DNA from: Elmis aenea
Lineage: Eukaryota; Arthropoda; Insecta; Coleoptera; Elmidae
DNA: 64,000 nucleotides
Assembly: GCA_947652605.1 (NCBI GenBank)
Contig: OX393582.1
Location: 12,734,544 to 12,798,543, forward strand
Reading direction: 5' to 3'
In this document: in pieces, positions 1 through 9,681 of the stretch
Position numbering within the stretch: position 1 is the stretch's first letter
How the letters are laid out: every line of letters begins with the position of its first letter
Position numbers and translations under genes: made by a program
The notes under the pieces: generated by a model
Told to the model about the DNA's origin: nothing
Databases searched by the model: none
What the model saw: only the letters and a program-made list of their open reading frames with translations

Positions 1-674
1 CTTAAATTTAAGTTAATGGGATGGGTCAATATGCAAAATAAACGTATCCTACAAAGCGTCACTCTGTACCATAATTTATTTCTGTCTAAAGCTCCTAAAT
101 ATTTACTAAAAAAAATTACCTTCAGAACTGATGTCCACAACTTGAACGTCAGGAATAGGGGTCGTATCAGTCCACCACAACACAAAACTAAGTTCTTTGA
201 ACGATCATTTTCTTTTAATATTTACAAATTATACAACTCTATTCCGGACAGTTTGAAAATCTGTGACTCAAAGTCCTTTAGGAGAAAGGTTTTACCGTAT
301 TGTGGCTGAGGGCAGGCTATTATTGTAGTAATTGTTTTTTTTTTAAATCAGATTTTGTTGAATCAGATTTGCAAGTTTTGGCAGTTAACATGTTAACATG
401 TGGATGGGTTGTTTTTGGAAATATTATTTTGTCTTCTACATTATAAATGTTGCCTCATATTTATATTCATATTTTTTATTTTTTATTATTTTTATTATTA
501 AGTATAAGATTTATTTTGAATGTACCTTCAAACAAGGTTGAGTGGAAGAGCAATCCATTGTTCTAGACAATGGATTGAACTACGCCTTGCGGTTGCCATA
601 TAACAGATATGTAATAATATTGTTGTACTGTTTGTTTGTTTCTTATGGCAATAAAGACATTATTATTATTATTA
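1..674 (+). mobile_element. 3' end of a non-LTR retrotransposon (LINE)
   Basis: Bases 16-309 encode 97 residues that read as the C-terminal tail of a LINE reverse transcriptase: a conserved NIYKLYNSIPDSLK block followed by a basic SKSFRRKVLPY end, the usual 'YN-LP..i+...S..F+..l' close of CR1/Jockey-like ORF2 proteins. The stop at 307-309 is followed by a 3' UTR of about 350 bp that ends in AATAAAGACATT and a short (ATT)n tail at about 658-673, a common 3' end of insect LINEs. The element is cut by the window edge, so its clade and 5' extent cannot be judged. No catalytic residues are present in this part. Confidence 0.7.
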
Positions 675-1280
675 AATTAGAAATATTAAAATTTTGTTTT
701 GAAAAATGAAACTTTTTTTGCTGGCTCATTTTCATTGTTCCTTGTTCCTTTTATTGTTAAAAGGGTGGAAATACATTTTATGCTGCCTTTCACCATATTT
801 TTCACATCAACGGAAACACGCTTCCGCTTTTAATAAAAATTAAACTGCCTTTATGCATAGGGAAGAAGTAAATATAATGATTTTCGTAATTCTTGTTTAC
901 GCATTCCCTGGGAATTAATTTCAAACGGCACAACAGTTATTAAATTTATGCTCAGAATGCGAAAAGCCTGACTGAAATTAACGATATGATGGGCATAAAT
1001 TTGAAGCTGAGACCAAATCCATTTGAGTTGCCAGAGCAATTAGTCATTCTCATTGGATTTCGAGAAGCTCAGTTATGTTAATCTTCTCGCAACCACTTCT
1101 TGTAAAACGGGTTTTTGCGGTAATGGAAGTGTTTTCGATGTAAATAATCGTATCCTACATTTCTAAACAAATTTACATTGGCTTTTTGCAGCTCAATTTT
1201 TACAAGCACTGATTTATTACGCTCAAACATTAACTCTATGAATGCAAAAATAAAATATAAAAATTCTTTTACCCTAAAAC
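675..1280. other. A+T-rich stretch, nothing recognised
   Basis: No convincing coding region, RNA gene or terminal repeat seen between the LINE tail and the piggyBac left end. Short open frames here have no family signature. Confidence 0.5.
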
Positions 1281-1469
1281 TTAACCCCTATTCTCCGGAA
1301 TTAAGAAATATTTATAAAAATGTTTTGAAATTCAATCAGTTGTTTAAAAATGGCCATAGATACATGAAAAATCACTTTTTATTAAATTACAGGACGCAGG
1401 TCCTGACTTAGGAGCTGTCGTTATATGACGACGCTAGGGGAATATGAGTACAAATAATAATAATCTTGG

Positions 1470-1671
1470 TGTTTGGAATGATGAACACATATACTATAAA
1501 ACATTTATTGACGAACACATAATACTTTGTTTAACATTTACTAATTGTTTGGCGGGCTTGTCTGGGTGCGATCCGTCCTCGCTCAGCGCTGTTCTACGAA
1601 TGCTTCTCCTTTCTACCGTCCGTGGCTCACGATCGCCCAGTGCCAACATAACGCAACAAAAACACTAAACA
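1470..1671 (-). repeat. BEL/Pao 3' LTR (202 bp)
   Basis: Direct copy of the other LTR without its insertion. It starts TGTTTGGAATGATG and ends CACTAAACA. It is the 3' LTR because the element is transcribed on the minus strand. Confidence 0.93.
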
Positions 1672-1684
1672 TGCCGCCCACCTT
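1672..1684 (-). promoter_or_regulatory. Putative polypurine tract of BEL
   Basis: Immediately internal to the 3' LTR, the minus strand reads AAGGTGGGCGGCA, a purine-rich stretch in the expected place for plus-strand DNA priming. It is called by position only. Confidence 0.5.
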
Positions 1685-1837
1685 GAAACCTCTTAGGTTT
1701 CGAAAATTATATAAGCAAATGGCGGGAAAAATAACATTTGATGTACATAACTCATAAGAAGATTAAACATTATAACTGAATAGTAATAATATAACTGAAC
1801 ATTTTAAGTTCGCAAAACCAGTCCTTGAAATTGCACA

Positions 1838-4690
1838 TTACGACGAGGAGTTGACACTTGAGTCACTCAATGGTAATTTACATAACTGTGTTACATTTCG
1901 TTTTATCACTCCATTGTTAACCAAAACACTCACAACACGTGTGACGTTATCGTTGCCCGGATGTTGAGCGGTGATCCGACCCAACTTCCAACGGAGTGGT
2001 GGTAAGTTTGCTTCTTTCAGCACGACGAGGTCACCAACCTTTAGACCAGGAACATCCCTTTGCCACTTAGTACGCTGTTGAATCGAGGTAAGATATTCGT
2101 TTGACCAGCGTCGCCAAAAATGCTGGATGATTTTCTGCAACTGCTCGTATAACTTCAAACGGTTTGTAGGCACATCACTGACGTCCCGTTGCGGAATGGA
2201 GGTAAGTGTGTCTCCCACCAAGAAGTGTGCTGGGGTAAGAGCGGTAAGATCTTCTGGATCATTGGACAAAGGAACAAGAGGCCGGGAGTTTAATATTGCT
2301 TCGATCTGACAAAGCACCGTGTACAAACTTTCAAAGGTTAGATGAGCATTTCCAATAACTCGAAATAAATGAGTTTTGATTGACTTCACAGCCGCCTCCC
2401 ACAGACCACCTTGATGAGGTGAGAGAGGGGGGTTAAAATGCCAATTAATTGAATTCTTTAGCACATAATCTCTAATTTCTGGTGATTTACTTAATGATTT
2501 TACAAGTGACTTGAGTTCATTATTCGAGCCTACAAAATTTGACCCATTATCACTATAAATATTAGTGCAAATTCCCCTTCTAGAACAAAATCTTTTCAGA
2601 CAATTTAGAAACGTAGCTGTAGACATATCACTTGCTAGCTCAATGTGCATTGCCTTAGTGACGAAACACACAAAAACACAGATGTACGTTTTGACTAATT
2701 TACGATTTTTCAATAACCCATCTTTAACAAGAATGGGACCTGCGTAGTCCACACCTACTGTCGAAAACGGTCTCGTATGCAATAATCTTTTTTCGGGAAC
2801 GTCACCCATAAGTGGAAATGAATTTTGTGGCCTTGCTCTGAAGCATGTGATGCATTTACGCAAAATCTTTCGAACTACTGACCTACCATCAAGTGGCCAA
2901 TAATTTTGACGTACAGCGGTTAGGACTGCTTGCTGTCCTGCATGTAAATGACGTTTATGTTCGTATTCGATGATTAATTTAGTCAACGTGTGATTTGATG
3001 GTAATAAAATCGGATGTTTTTTGTTAAAGTTTTCGCGCGACTGCCTGATTCGACCTCCGACCCTCAATATCCCGTTCGCGTCTAAAAATATATTTAACGA
3101 TAATACTTTGCTCGATTTTGGCAATGTTTTACCCGAGTTGCAAAAATTAATTTCCTTAGCGAAGCTTAATTGTTGAACCATTTTTAGCAATACCATTAAT
3201 GCTTCATTGTTTTCAGCTATTGTTAAATTGTCCACGCGCTTTATTTGATTTTTGGACTTTACATTGTGCAGGAACCTAAGCACGTATGCAAAAACTCTGC
3301 ATAGTTTTGTGAAAGACGAATATCGGCGGAAAATGAAATCTCCATCATAAACGTTACATGCCATGTGAACCAGTTTACGCTCTTCAAGTATGTTTTTGCA
3401 AGCCTCGACCGTCGGTAATTCGGGTACGCGAAAATCGACCAAGGATAGCCACTCTGGGCCACTCCACCACAAGTTGCATGTGACTAATTTTTCTGCCGAC
3501 ACTCCACGAGATATAAGATCCGCAGGGTTGTCGTGTGACGAGACATGATGCCAGTCTTTGAAATTTGTGAGCCTACGTATTTCGGCCACCCTGTTTGCTA
3601 TGTACGTGGACCATCTACCGGGTTCTGAATTGATCCAATGTAATGTAATTGTCGAATCACTCCAAAGAAATTCTCTTTGAAAGTTCATATTTACCGCGCT
3701 ACGAACTCTTTCTAATAATTGCGAAAGTAAAACTGCAGCACATAGTTCGAGTCGCGGCAGAGTAACAGATCGCAATGGGGCTACGCGAGATTTTGCTGAA
3801 AGTAACCTTGCGAAAACTTCGTTTTGAGTACTAACCCTTAAGTATACGCAAGCGCCGTAAGCGCGTTCTGACGCGTCCGCGAAACCGTGCAATTGAATGT
3901 CGGCCATGCCAATTGCAGAAACGAAACGAGGAATTTTAATATGTTTGATGTGCTCTAAGCCATCTCGAAACATGTTCCATTTTTGTATTTGTGTTTGGGA
4001 TACTGGATCGTCCCAACCTACACCTGCGTGCCATAACTCTTGTATGATCAGTTTTGGAATAACGGTAATCGGTGCAAGCAAACCTAGCGGGTCGAAAATC
4101 TGTGCGGTTGTTGCCAATATTGTACGTTTACTAATCACCCCTTCGTTCGAAATATCGATATCATACGTTAGCATATCATCGTTTGGTGCCCATAAAATGC
4201 CTAATGTTTTCGTGGGACTTGTATCGAATTTTACTGCTGATTGCCCTTCTTCGTTTAACTCTACAACATTGCTACGCCACTTTCGTAATTTAAATTTCGC
4301 GCTATTTAATATTTCGCATATGTTATTGCGGTGTAGTTTCAACTCATTGACGCTATTTGCTCCCATTAGCAAATCGTCGACGTAAAACTGATTGGCTATT
4401 ATCGATGATTCTACCGGGTAATTTTCGCGATTTTCATTTGCTAATTGTTGCAAACATTTTGTAGCTAAATAGGGCGAAGAAGCTAGCCCGAAAGCTACTA
4501 CGTTTAACTGATAAGGTTCGATAGGATCGTGATATCTGAGCGCCATAAAATTTGTTGATATTTTCGGTCGTCCGGATGTACCACTACCTGCCGGTACATC
4601 TTTTCGATATCTGCGCTGGCGACAAAAAGTGACATTCGAAACTTGATTAATATTGTGAAAAGATCGTTTTGTACCGTGGGACCGACGCAT
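1838..4690 (-). CDS. BEL pol: RT C-terminal part, RNase H, integrase
   Basis: A 950-residue open frame. Residues from about 55 on continue the RT palm started in the upstream frame, with the catalytic YVDD at 103-106. RNase H (Peptidase_A17-type pol) has D272 in GFADASERAYGAC, D345 in LWSDST and an HDNPADLISRG block near 386. An HHCC zinc finger (about 577-616) precedes the integrase core with D648 (GVDYAGP), D714 (YSDNGSNF) and E765 (HQGGLWEAAVK). A DUF5641-type C-terminus (FWRRWSNEYL..., VGDLVVLKE) closes it. The first ~50 residues are out-of-frame read-through upstream of a frameshift near 4528-4532, so this Met is not a true start. Apart from that single break the pol frame looks undamaged. 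A sequencing or assembly indel is possible. Confidence 0.92.
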   Translation of the reverse strand: MRRSHGTKRSFHNINQVSNVTFCRQRRYRKDVPAGSGTSGRPKISTNFMALRYHDPIEPYQLNVVAFGLASSPYLATKCLQQLANENRENYPVESSIIANQFYVDDLLMGANSVNELKLHRNNICEILNSAKFKLRKWRSNVVELNEEGQSAVKFDTSPTKTLGILWAPNDDMLTYDIDISNEGVISKRTILATTAQIFDPLGLLAPITVIPKLIIQELWHAGVGWDDPVSQTQIQKWNMFRDGLEHIKHIKIPRFVSAIGMADIQLHGFADASERAYGACVYLRVSTQNEVFARLLSAKSRVAPLRSVTLPRLELCAAVLLSQLLERVRSAVNMNFQREFLWSDSTITLHWINSEPGRWSTYIANRVAEIRRLTNFKDWHHVSSHDNPADLISRGVSAEKLVTCNLWWSGPEWLSLVDFRVPELPTVEACKNILEERKLVHMACNVYDGDFIFRRYSSFTKLCRVFAYVLRFLHNVKSKNQIKRVDNLTIAENNEALMVLLKMVQQLSFAKEINFCNSGKTLPKSSKVLSLNIFLDANGILRVGGRIRQSRENFNKKHPILLPSNHTLTKLIIEYEHKRHLHAGQQAVLTAVRQNYWPLDGRSVVRKILRKCITCFRARPQNSFPLMGDVPEKRLLHTRPFSTVGVDYAGPILVKDGLLKNRKLVKTYICVFVCFVTKAMHIELASDMSTATFLNCLKRFCSRRGICTNIYSDNGSNFVGSNNELKSLVKSLSKSPEIRDYVLKNSINWHFNPPLSPHQGGLWEAAVKSIKTHLFRVIGNAHLTFESLYTVLCQIEAILNSRPLVPLSNDPEDLTALTPAHFLVGDTLTSIPQRDVSDVPTNRLKLYEQLQKIIQHFWRRWSNEYLTSIQQRTKWQRDVPGLKVGDLVVLKEANLPPLRWKLGRITAQHPGNDNVTRVVSVLVNNGVIKRNVTQLCKLPLSDSSVNSSS

Positions 4691-7074
4691 TGCACATCGT
4701 TGAGCGAAAGACCAGTACTCGTTTTACACGACGCGTCGAAAACCACGCGCAATTTTGTGGTGGTGCTCGACTCCTTGAGCACACCATGATGAGGTAAAAA
4801 AACTGAAAATGTGCCCCTGTCAAGTTCGACCTTCGACATTTGACCTAATTCAACGTATTCTTCCACGAACTCCTTGTAACCTTGTTTCAAATGCGGTTTC
4901 TTACTGAACCTTGCTTCCAATAACGAAAACCTATGCCTAGCGACATCGAAAGAATCCCCCAAGTCATGCACGTTATCCTTAAAGGGTATCCGAACCACAA
5001 ACCTCCCCTCGTTATCTCTGGAAACGTTATTACTAAAATGCGATTCGCAAAACTGTTCATCTTCGGTTAACGTACTATCGTTTGCAAATTCGTCAACTTT
5101 CCAAAATCTTTGTAATTGCTCATTTAATGCTCCCAATGACAAGCAACTAACTGCCTTGTTAAACGTCCTACAATTTACTGTTCCTCCAGTAATCCAACCT
5201 AAACGAGTTTTGTGTATATATATTTCCGAATTTGGTAGCTTTATCTGTTCACCCAAAATTAATTTCCAAAACATAGAAGCGCCTATCAATACATCAACTT
5301 TACTGCCTTTGTTAAAGTCGGGATCCGCCAATGAAACATTATTTGGTATTCTCGTACCGCGTAAATCGAAAGAAACTAAAGGGATGTTATCCGTAATATT
5401 CGGTATGATTAAATAAAACGCTTTAAATCTATAGCTCATATCATTGGCACAAGTTTCTGCAAGTACTTGCTGTTGGATGTTCACGGGCGTTTGACCTACC
5501 CCGGTTATAAAGTAATTCAAACTGATTTTTGGAAGGTCCAGCTTACAGGCAAATTCATTCGTCATAAAGCACGACTGAGATCCGCTGTCAATTAACGCTC
5601 GCGCTACGTGATAATTTCCAAATTTATCTTTTAATTGAACGATAGCAGTGGGCAATAAAACCTCTGATGATGATGCGCATGATGAGCACGAAACGCTTGG
5701 TACCTGTTCCTTAACACCTTCAGTATTACTTGGTTTGTTTTGATTGTTAACAAACGTCGCTCTTTGTTCACCATCTCTCGAACTATGAAGTGTTGTGTGG
5801 TGTTTGTGGCCGCACTTTCTGCAACCACTAGACTTGCACCTCGTTACGAAGTGACCATTACGCATGCAGTTAATACACAATTTTAAGTCTTTGACCCTTT
5901 TAAATCTGGCATCCAAATCCAAATCTAAATATTTTTTACAACTTGATAAAAAATGATCGGAAGCGTCGCACATTGGACAAGAAATGTTTTTACTAAACGT
6001 GTGTGCACACGTACGACGTTCGCGGCTTGTATTCTTTTGTATTTGCGTGTCATGCGAAACATCTTTACGTGCGATAGCCTCTAATGTGTTTTGTCTATGG
6101 GTTAAAAACGATATGAATTCTTTGAGAGTCGGAACCGCGTCCTTGCTATAGTTTTCCGAATTAATCTTTGTTTCCCAAGCCCGTATTGTTTGTGTATCTA
6201 ATTTAGCGACAATTATTGGGATTAATAACGCGTCCCAATTATCCGTTTTTTGTCCCAAACTATCAAGACAACGAATATGTTTTTCCGTATTGTCAATAAG
6301 ACTCCTAAGCGTTACATGATTCTCTTTGTGAATCTTACTAGCCTCTAACAAGGCTCCGACATGGCTCTGTACGATGCGCCGTTTATTATTATAGCGGTCT
6401 TTCAAAAGATTAAATGCGATATCGTAATTTGCGTCAATTGTTTCGAAAGAAGAAATAACATCACCTGCTTCACCTGCAAGCGACGCCTTCAAATAACACA
6501 GCTTTTGAGCTTTACCAATATCACAATTCGAATCAACTAAAGCTGTAAAAATGTCTAAAAATTCTCGCCATTTTGTAAAGTCGCCTTCGAAAGTAGGTAA
6601 AGATATACGTGGTAACTTTATTGTGCTAGCTATATTACTTAATTTTACCGACTTAATTGAACTTGCTGATTTTCTAGAAACCCTATTTGAACTCGCCGAT
6701 TTCTTTGATTCGGCGTCCGACAAAGATGCGTTATCACTGTCGACCGCGTCGACAATGTCAATTTTTGCTGACTTGTTGTCATTATACGTTTCGATAATTA
6801 CTTTGGCTCTCGCAAATGTATGAAAATAACTGTTTTGTATTTGCTCTCTTTCGATAAAATGAGCCTCGGCATTTTCGAAATCTAAACACTCGATTTGTAT
6901 TTGCAGCTCCTCGAAAACATTGAAATATTCTTCAAACTTAGTCAATCTAGATTCTAAATTAATGATAATATCTTCTCTTACGTGTGCAATAGAATCCAAA
7001 TAATTGGCAAATATCGTAATTTGATTTTTAATGTTATTGCGCTTTACAACTAAAACTGACAACTCGGCCGCCAT
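4504..7074 (-). CDS. BEL gag-protease and start of RT
   Basis: The frame is open from 7437, but the likely start is the ATG at 7072-7074 (MAAELSVLVVKRNN), which lies 111 bp inside the 5' LTR and gives about 856 residues. Order: a coiled-coil N-terminal gag with DUF1759-type capsid (LPRISLPTFEGDFTKWREFL); two CCHC knuckles (CPMCDASDHFLSSC and CINCMRNGHFVTRC); a retropepsin-like DUF1758 protease with ALIDSGSQS; then the RT fingers (KLRVVFDAS, SADIEKMYRQV, VHPDDRKYQQILWR). The frame then runs into a stop just before the YVDD palm motif. BEL elements usually carry gag-pol as one ORF, so the frame change inside the RT is a lesion, not programmed gag/pol shifting. Confidence 0.92.
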   Translation of the reverse strand: MAAELSVLVVKRNNIKNQITIFANYLDSIAHVREDIIINLESRLTKFEEYFNVFEELQIQIECLDFENAEAHFIEREQIQNSYFHTFARAKVIIETYNDNKSAKIDIVDAVDSDNASLSDAESKKSASSNRVSRKSASSIKSVKLSNIASTIKLPRISLPTFEGDFTKWREFLDIFTALVDSNCDIGKAQKLCYLKASLAGEAGDVISSFETIDANYDIAFNLLKDRYNNKRRIVQSHVGALLEASKIHKENHVTLRSLIDNTEKHIRCLDSLGQKTDNWDALLIPIIVAKLDTQTIRAWETKINSENYSKDAVPTLKEFISFLTHRQNTLEAIARKDVSHDTQIQKNTSRERRTCAHTFSKNISCPMCDASDHFLSSCKKYLDLDLDARFKRVKDLKLCINCMRNGHFVTRCKSSGCRKCGHKHHTTLHSSRDGEQRATFVNNQNKPSNTEGVKEQVPSVSCSSCASSSEVLLPTAIVQLKDKFGNYHVARALIDSGSQSCFMTNEFACKLDLPKISLNYFITGVGQTPVNIQQQVLAETCANDMSYRFKAFYLIIPNITDNIPLVSFDLRGTRIPNNVSLADPDFNKGSKVDVLIGASMFWKLILGEQIKLPNSEIYIHKTRLGWITGGTVNCRTFNKAVSCLSLGALNEQLQRFWKVDEFANDSTLTEDEQFCESHFSNNVSRDNEGRFVVRIPFKDNVHDLGDSFDVARHRFSLLEARFSKKPHLKQGYKEFVEEYVELGQMSKVELDRGTFSVFLPHHGVLKESSTTTKLRVVFDASCKTSTGLSLNDVQCVGPTVQNDLFTILIKFRMSLFVASADIEKMYRQVVVHPDDRKYQQILWRSDITILSNLIS

Positions 7075-7161
7075 GTTGCACGAAGCAATGCTAAACAAAG
7101 GAACAAAGGAAATATGACATACGTGCACGTGTAATCGCTTGTTGCTGCTGTGTCCCTCCAA

Positions 7162-7178
7162 TCCGGCTCGAAGGACCA
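7162..7178 (-). promoter_or_regulatory. Putative primer-binding site of BEL
   Basis: On the minus strand, six bases after the 5' LTR, TGGTCCTTCGAGCCGGA begins with TGG as expected for pairing to a tRNA 3' CCA end. The tRNA was not identified. Confidence 0.65.
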
Positions 7179-7213
7179 ATTTTATGTTTGGAATGATGAA
7201 CACATATACTATA

Positions 7214-7610
7214 TATAAAAGAGCTTGTTTGTTTGTGTGTTTGTTTGTTTGTTTGTGTGTTTGTTCGCTATAGAATCCTAGGTCCGTTGACCGATCGGGA
7301 CCAAATTTTGCACAGTTACTATTTAGGACCCGACGGATCAAACGCCGTATAAATAACGGCCGGAAATGCCCGGGAACGACCGGAAACGTCCGCCGGGTGC
7401 GAGCGCGGAGCGCGAGTAGTCTGACCAAATTTTGCACAGTTACTATTTAGGACCCAACGGATCAAACGCCGTATAAATAACGACCGGAAATGCCCGGGAA
7501 CGACCGGAAACGTCCGCCGGGTGCGAGCGCGGAGCGCGAGTAGTCTGCGATTGATAAAAGAGAATTGTTATCACCCGTGCAACGCCGGGTAAACCATCTT
7601 GTATACTATA
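7214..7610. mobile_element. Helitron/Helentron-like non-autonomous insertion
   Basis: The 397-bp insert is flanked by TATACTATA (7205-7213 and 7602-7610). It begins TATAAAAGAGCTTG followed by a GTTTGTTTGTGTG tract. It ends with a short stem-loop, ACCCGTGCAACGCCGGGT (about 7573-7590), about a dozen bases before the 3' boundary. A 3' terminal hairpin and a TATA/GTTTG 5' end resemble insect Helitron-like elements. The expected CTRR terminus is not clear, and the 9-bp duplication is unusual for Helitrons, so class is uncertain. Confidence 0.5.
7299..7546. repeat. Two tandem copies of a 124-bp unit
   Basis: Units at 7299-7422 and 7423-7546 start GACCAAATTTTGCACAG and end GCGCGAGTAGTCT. They differ by few bases. 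Tandem cores are common in Helitron-like elements. Confidence 0.9.
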
Positions 7611-7966
7611 AAACATTTATTGACGAACACATAATACTTTGTTTAACATTTACTAATTGTTTGGCGGGCTTGTCTGGGTGCGATCCGTCCTCGCTCAGCG
7701 CTGTTCTACGAATGCTTCTCCTTTCTACCGTCCGTGGCTCACGATCGCCCAGTGCCAACATAACGCAACAAAAACACTAAACACTTGGTATGTTTTATAA
7801 TTTCAGATTTATTTGTGAAAGTATATTACAATGTAAATTAAATTTGAGACATATAAACTATAAACTTATAAACTATGATAAGGTTGAAAGCAAGGTATAT
7901 ATAGGATATTGGTCTAGCAAGTAAAGCACTGTAGATGAACATTTACCAAATTTACTCTCCATTATT

Positions 7967-8845
7967 TCATTTCCTCGATGTTTTTCCTTGGTAAGGATCA
8001 AAGGCGATTAGATAACCAGATGGTGAATTTTGACACCAAACCTTGTATCCAAATCGTATTGGTTTATTTCTAATCGCTTGCTTACATCCGTGCCTACCGA
8101 AGTATTCCACCATTGCCTCATCATGCGATATTGCTGAGGTGGGTGTATAATTTTCCATACATTTTTTTTGAATATATGAAATTAATGGTCGTAATTTGGA
8201 AAACTTATCGAGCTTGTCTAAGTTTAAATTTGATTTAAAATGAAGTGATTTCATGATATTATCAAATCTATCCCTCCGCATAGATTCATATATCGCAATG
8301 TTGCGCAAATCACTACATGTACTCCAATACATTGCTTTTCCTGGCAATGGATTGTACCCAGAAACAATTAAAATGGCAAAAAATACTCGCAATTCCTCTT
8401 TGGTTAATTTTATATCTGGCCAGTTTTTTGATAAGCAATATTCGGAACTGGCAGTAATAATTAATTCGATTAAAGTATTATCAAAAAACCGTTCAAAATA
8501 TTGAACAGCAGTGACTTCATCAATATTTTCTTCTGCCATAAGATGAATTGACTAGGTTGTATATGTATAGTTTTACCGCCACTGCTCCATATAATTTGAT
8601 CTTTTTTTGATTTTTTGGTGATCTTTGGTATTTTGTTAAGATTGGAAATAGTTGAAACTTCTTTTCTGGTCTGTTTTTTTCTCTGCCGGTGCCATTAGTT
8701 GATTTCTGGATAAACAGTTTATATTCGTCCCTTCTTCTTCATCTGAATCTCCGTCTGTTAGCTCATTAACTGCAGGTGGTTCAATAAAAATATCTTGGTC
8801 ACTATCATCATTTTCTAACAAATCCATCATTTCGGCTACACTCAA
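7967..8845 (-). pseudogene. piggyBac element 1 transposase, truncated
   Basis: Two open segments lie in the same frame, separated by in-frame stops. Bases 8636-8845 give an acidic N-terminal tail (MSVAEMMDLLENDDSDQD...) of the kind that starts piggyBac transposases. Bases 7967-8539 give 190 residues of the DDE_Tnp_1_7 domain: [36 protein letters not shown]..., [12 protein letters not shown] and [15 protein letters not shown], the last carrying the first catalytic Asp. The frame stops after [11 protein letters not shown], so the second and third catalytic Asp and the C-terminal Cys-rich domain are absent. BEL inserted about 180 bp further on, after the break, so the transposase was probably already deleted. 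It should not be active. Confidence 0.8.
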
Positions 8846-9363
8846 AAATCTAAGGACAAATAGGGTATGTTAGTACATGCATTCTCCTAGCGTCGTCATA
8901 TGACGACAATCAAATTTATAGCGAAATAACTCCCTCATAAATGTTATTATAAATTATTACATTTTATATAAAAAACACTTGACTATTATATATTCAAAAT
9001 ATGTAAACAAATAAAATATTTTTACCGTAATTATATTATTTAGTACTTACTTTTTTGACGACGTCATGGTTTTCGTGTTCTCTCGTAAATTGGTCACTTT
9101 AACAATTAAATATGTTCGAAGTCTGCAACTTACTGCGATGCAATGGCTACATTTATGAAAACAATTGTTTACCTGAGTAATTAAACTTAAGCTGACAGGT
9201 TTAAAATCATCAGGTACCTGACAATACACCGTTATTACAGGACAGGTAAACGTCGTCATTTAACGACGCTAGGAGAATAAGGGTTAAACTTCTATTAATT
9301 TCCTACTAACAATATGTGTTGTACAAAAGACGAGTAAATTACCGGTAAAGTTAATAGTATTTT

Positions 9364-9481
9364 TTACAACCAGAGATAAAAGTCCAGCTTTTTTCGTGAG
9401 GTGAGATTTGTTCAAGAGCCGCGAAGCGGCGAGTGAGCAAATCTCCCGAACGAAAAAACTGATCCATCTCGAGTGGTAAAT
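9364..9481. repeat. Imperfect hairpin repeat (~118 bp)
   Basis: Inverted arms (GAGATTTGTTC against GAGCAAATCTC, with outer AGCTTTTTTCG against CGAAAAAACT) surround a GCCGCGAAGCGGC core. It resembles a hairpin MITE. No flanking duplication was resolved. Confidence 0.55.
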
Positions 9482-9597
9482 GCTATATTTTCTACGAATT
9501 TAAAATTATATTATAAAACGAACGTTAATATAAACGAACCAAATGACAATTATTATGTATAAAGTTTTAAGGTCCACACACACCGGCGCGATCTCGA

Positions 9598-9681
9598 CGC
9601 GGTTGCGGGCGCGGGCGCGGTCACGATAATTGGTAACCAAGGTTACTTATTATCGTGACCGCGCCCGCGCCTGCGACCGCG
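9598..9681. repeat. GC-rich perfect-stem hairpin (84 bp)
   Basis: 33-nt arms at 9598-9630 and 9649-9681 match at 31 of 33 positions around an 18-nt loop. The arms are built of GCGGGCGCGG-like sequence in an otherwise A+T-rich region. It may be the tip of a foldback MITE. Confidence 0.8.

Larger units (their letters stand above)
1470..7783 (-). mobile_element. BEL/Pao LTR retrotransposon, nearly full length
   Basis: The element lies between 5-bp direct repeats CTTGG (1465-1469 and 7784-7788), the size expected of BEL/Pao. Both LTRs begin TGTTTGG and end AACA on the + strand. The internal region encodes, on the minus strand, gag with zinc knuckles, an aspartic protease, reverse transcriptase, RNase H and integrase. 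The LTRs look identical over the 202 bp they share, which implies recent insertion. Defects are a frameshift inside the RT and a 397-bp insertion in the promoter-proximal LTR. It sits inside piggyBac element 1. Confidence 0.95.
7185..7783 (-). repeat. BEL/Pao 5' LTR (599 bp including an insertion)
   Basis: Identical by eye to the 3' LTR except for a 397-bp insertion after TATACTATA (7205-7213). This LTR would drive transcription of the element, so the insertion may alter its promoter. Confidence 0.93.
1285..9283 (-). mobile_element. piggyBac element 1 (TTAA-flanked), split by a BEL/Pao insertion
   Basis: The left end begins CCCCTATTCTCC directly after TTAA (1281-1284). The right end read inward is CCCTTATTCTCC, directly before TTAA (9284-9287). 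TTAA target duplication and CCC termini are the hallmark of piggyBac. Subterminal palindromes of the form GTCGTCATATGACGAC lie at 1417-1432 (one mismatch) and 8892-8907 (perfect), with a variant at the right end (9251-9268). About 1.7 kb remains once the BEL element is removed, so most of the transposase gene is missing. The degraded transposase is on the minus strand at 7967-8845. Confidence 0.75.

Noticed and set aside
3897..4385. 162-residue + strand frame inside BEL pol
   Set aside because: Antisense shadow of the pol gene; no motifs.
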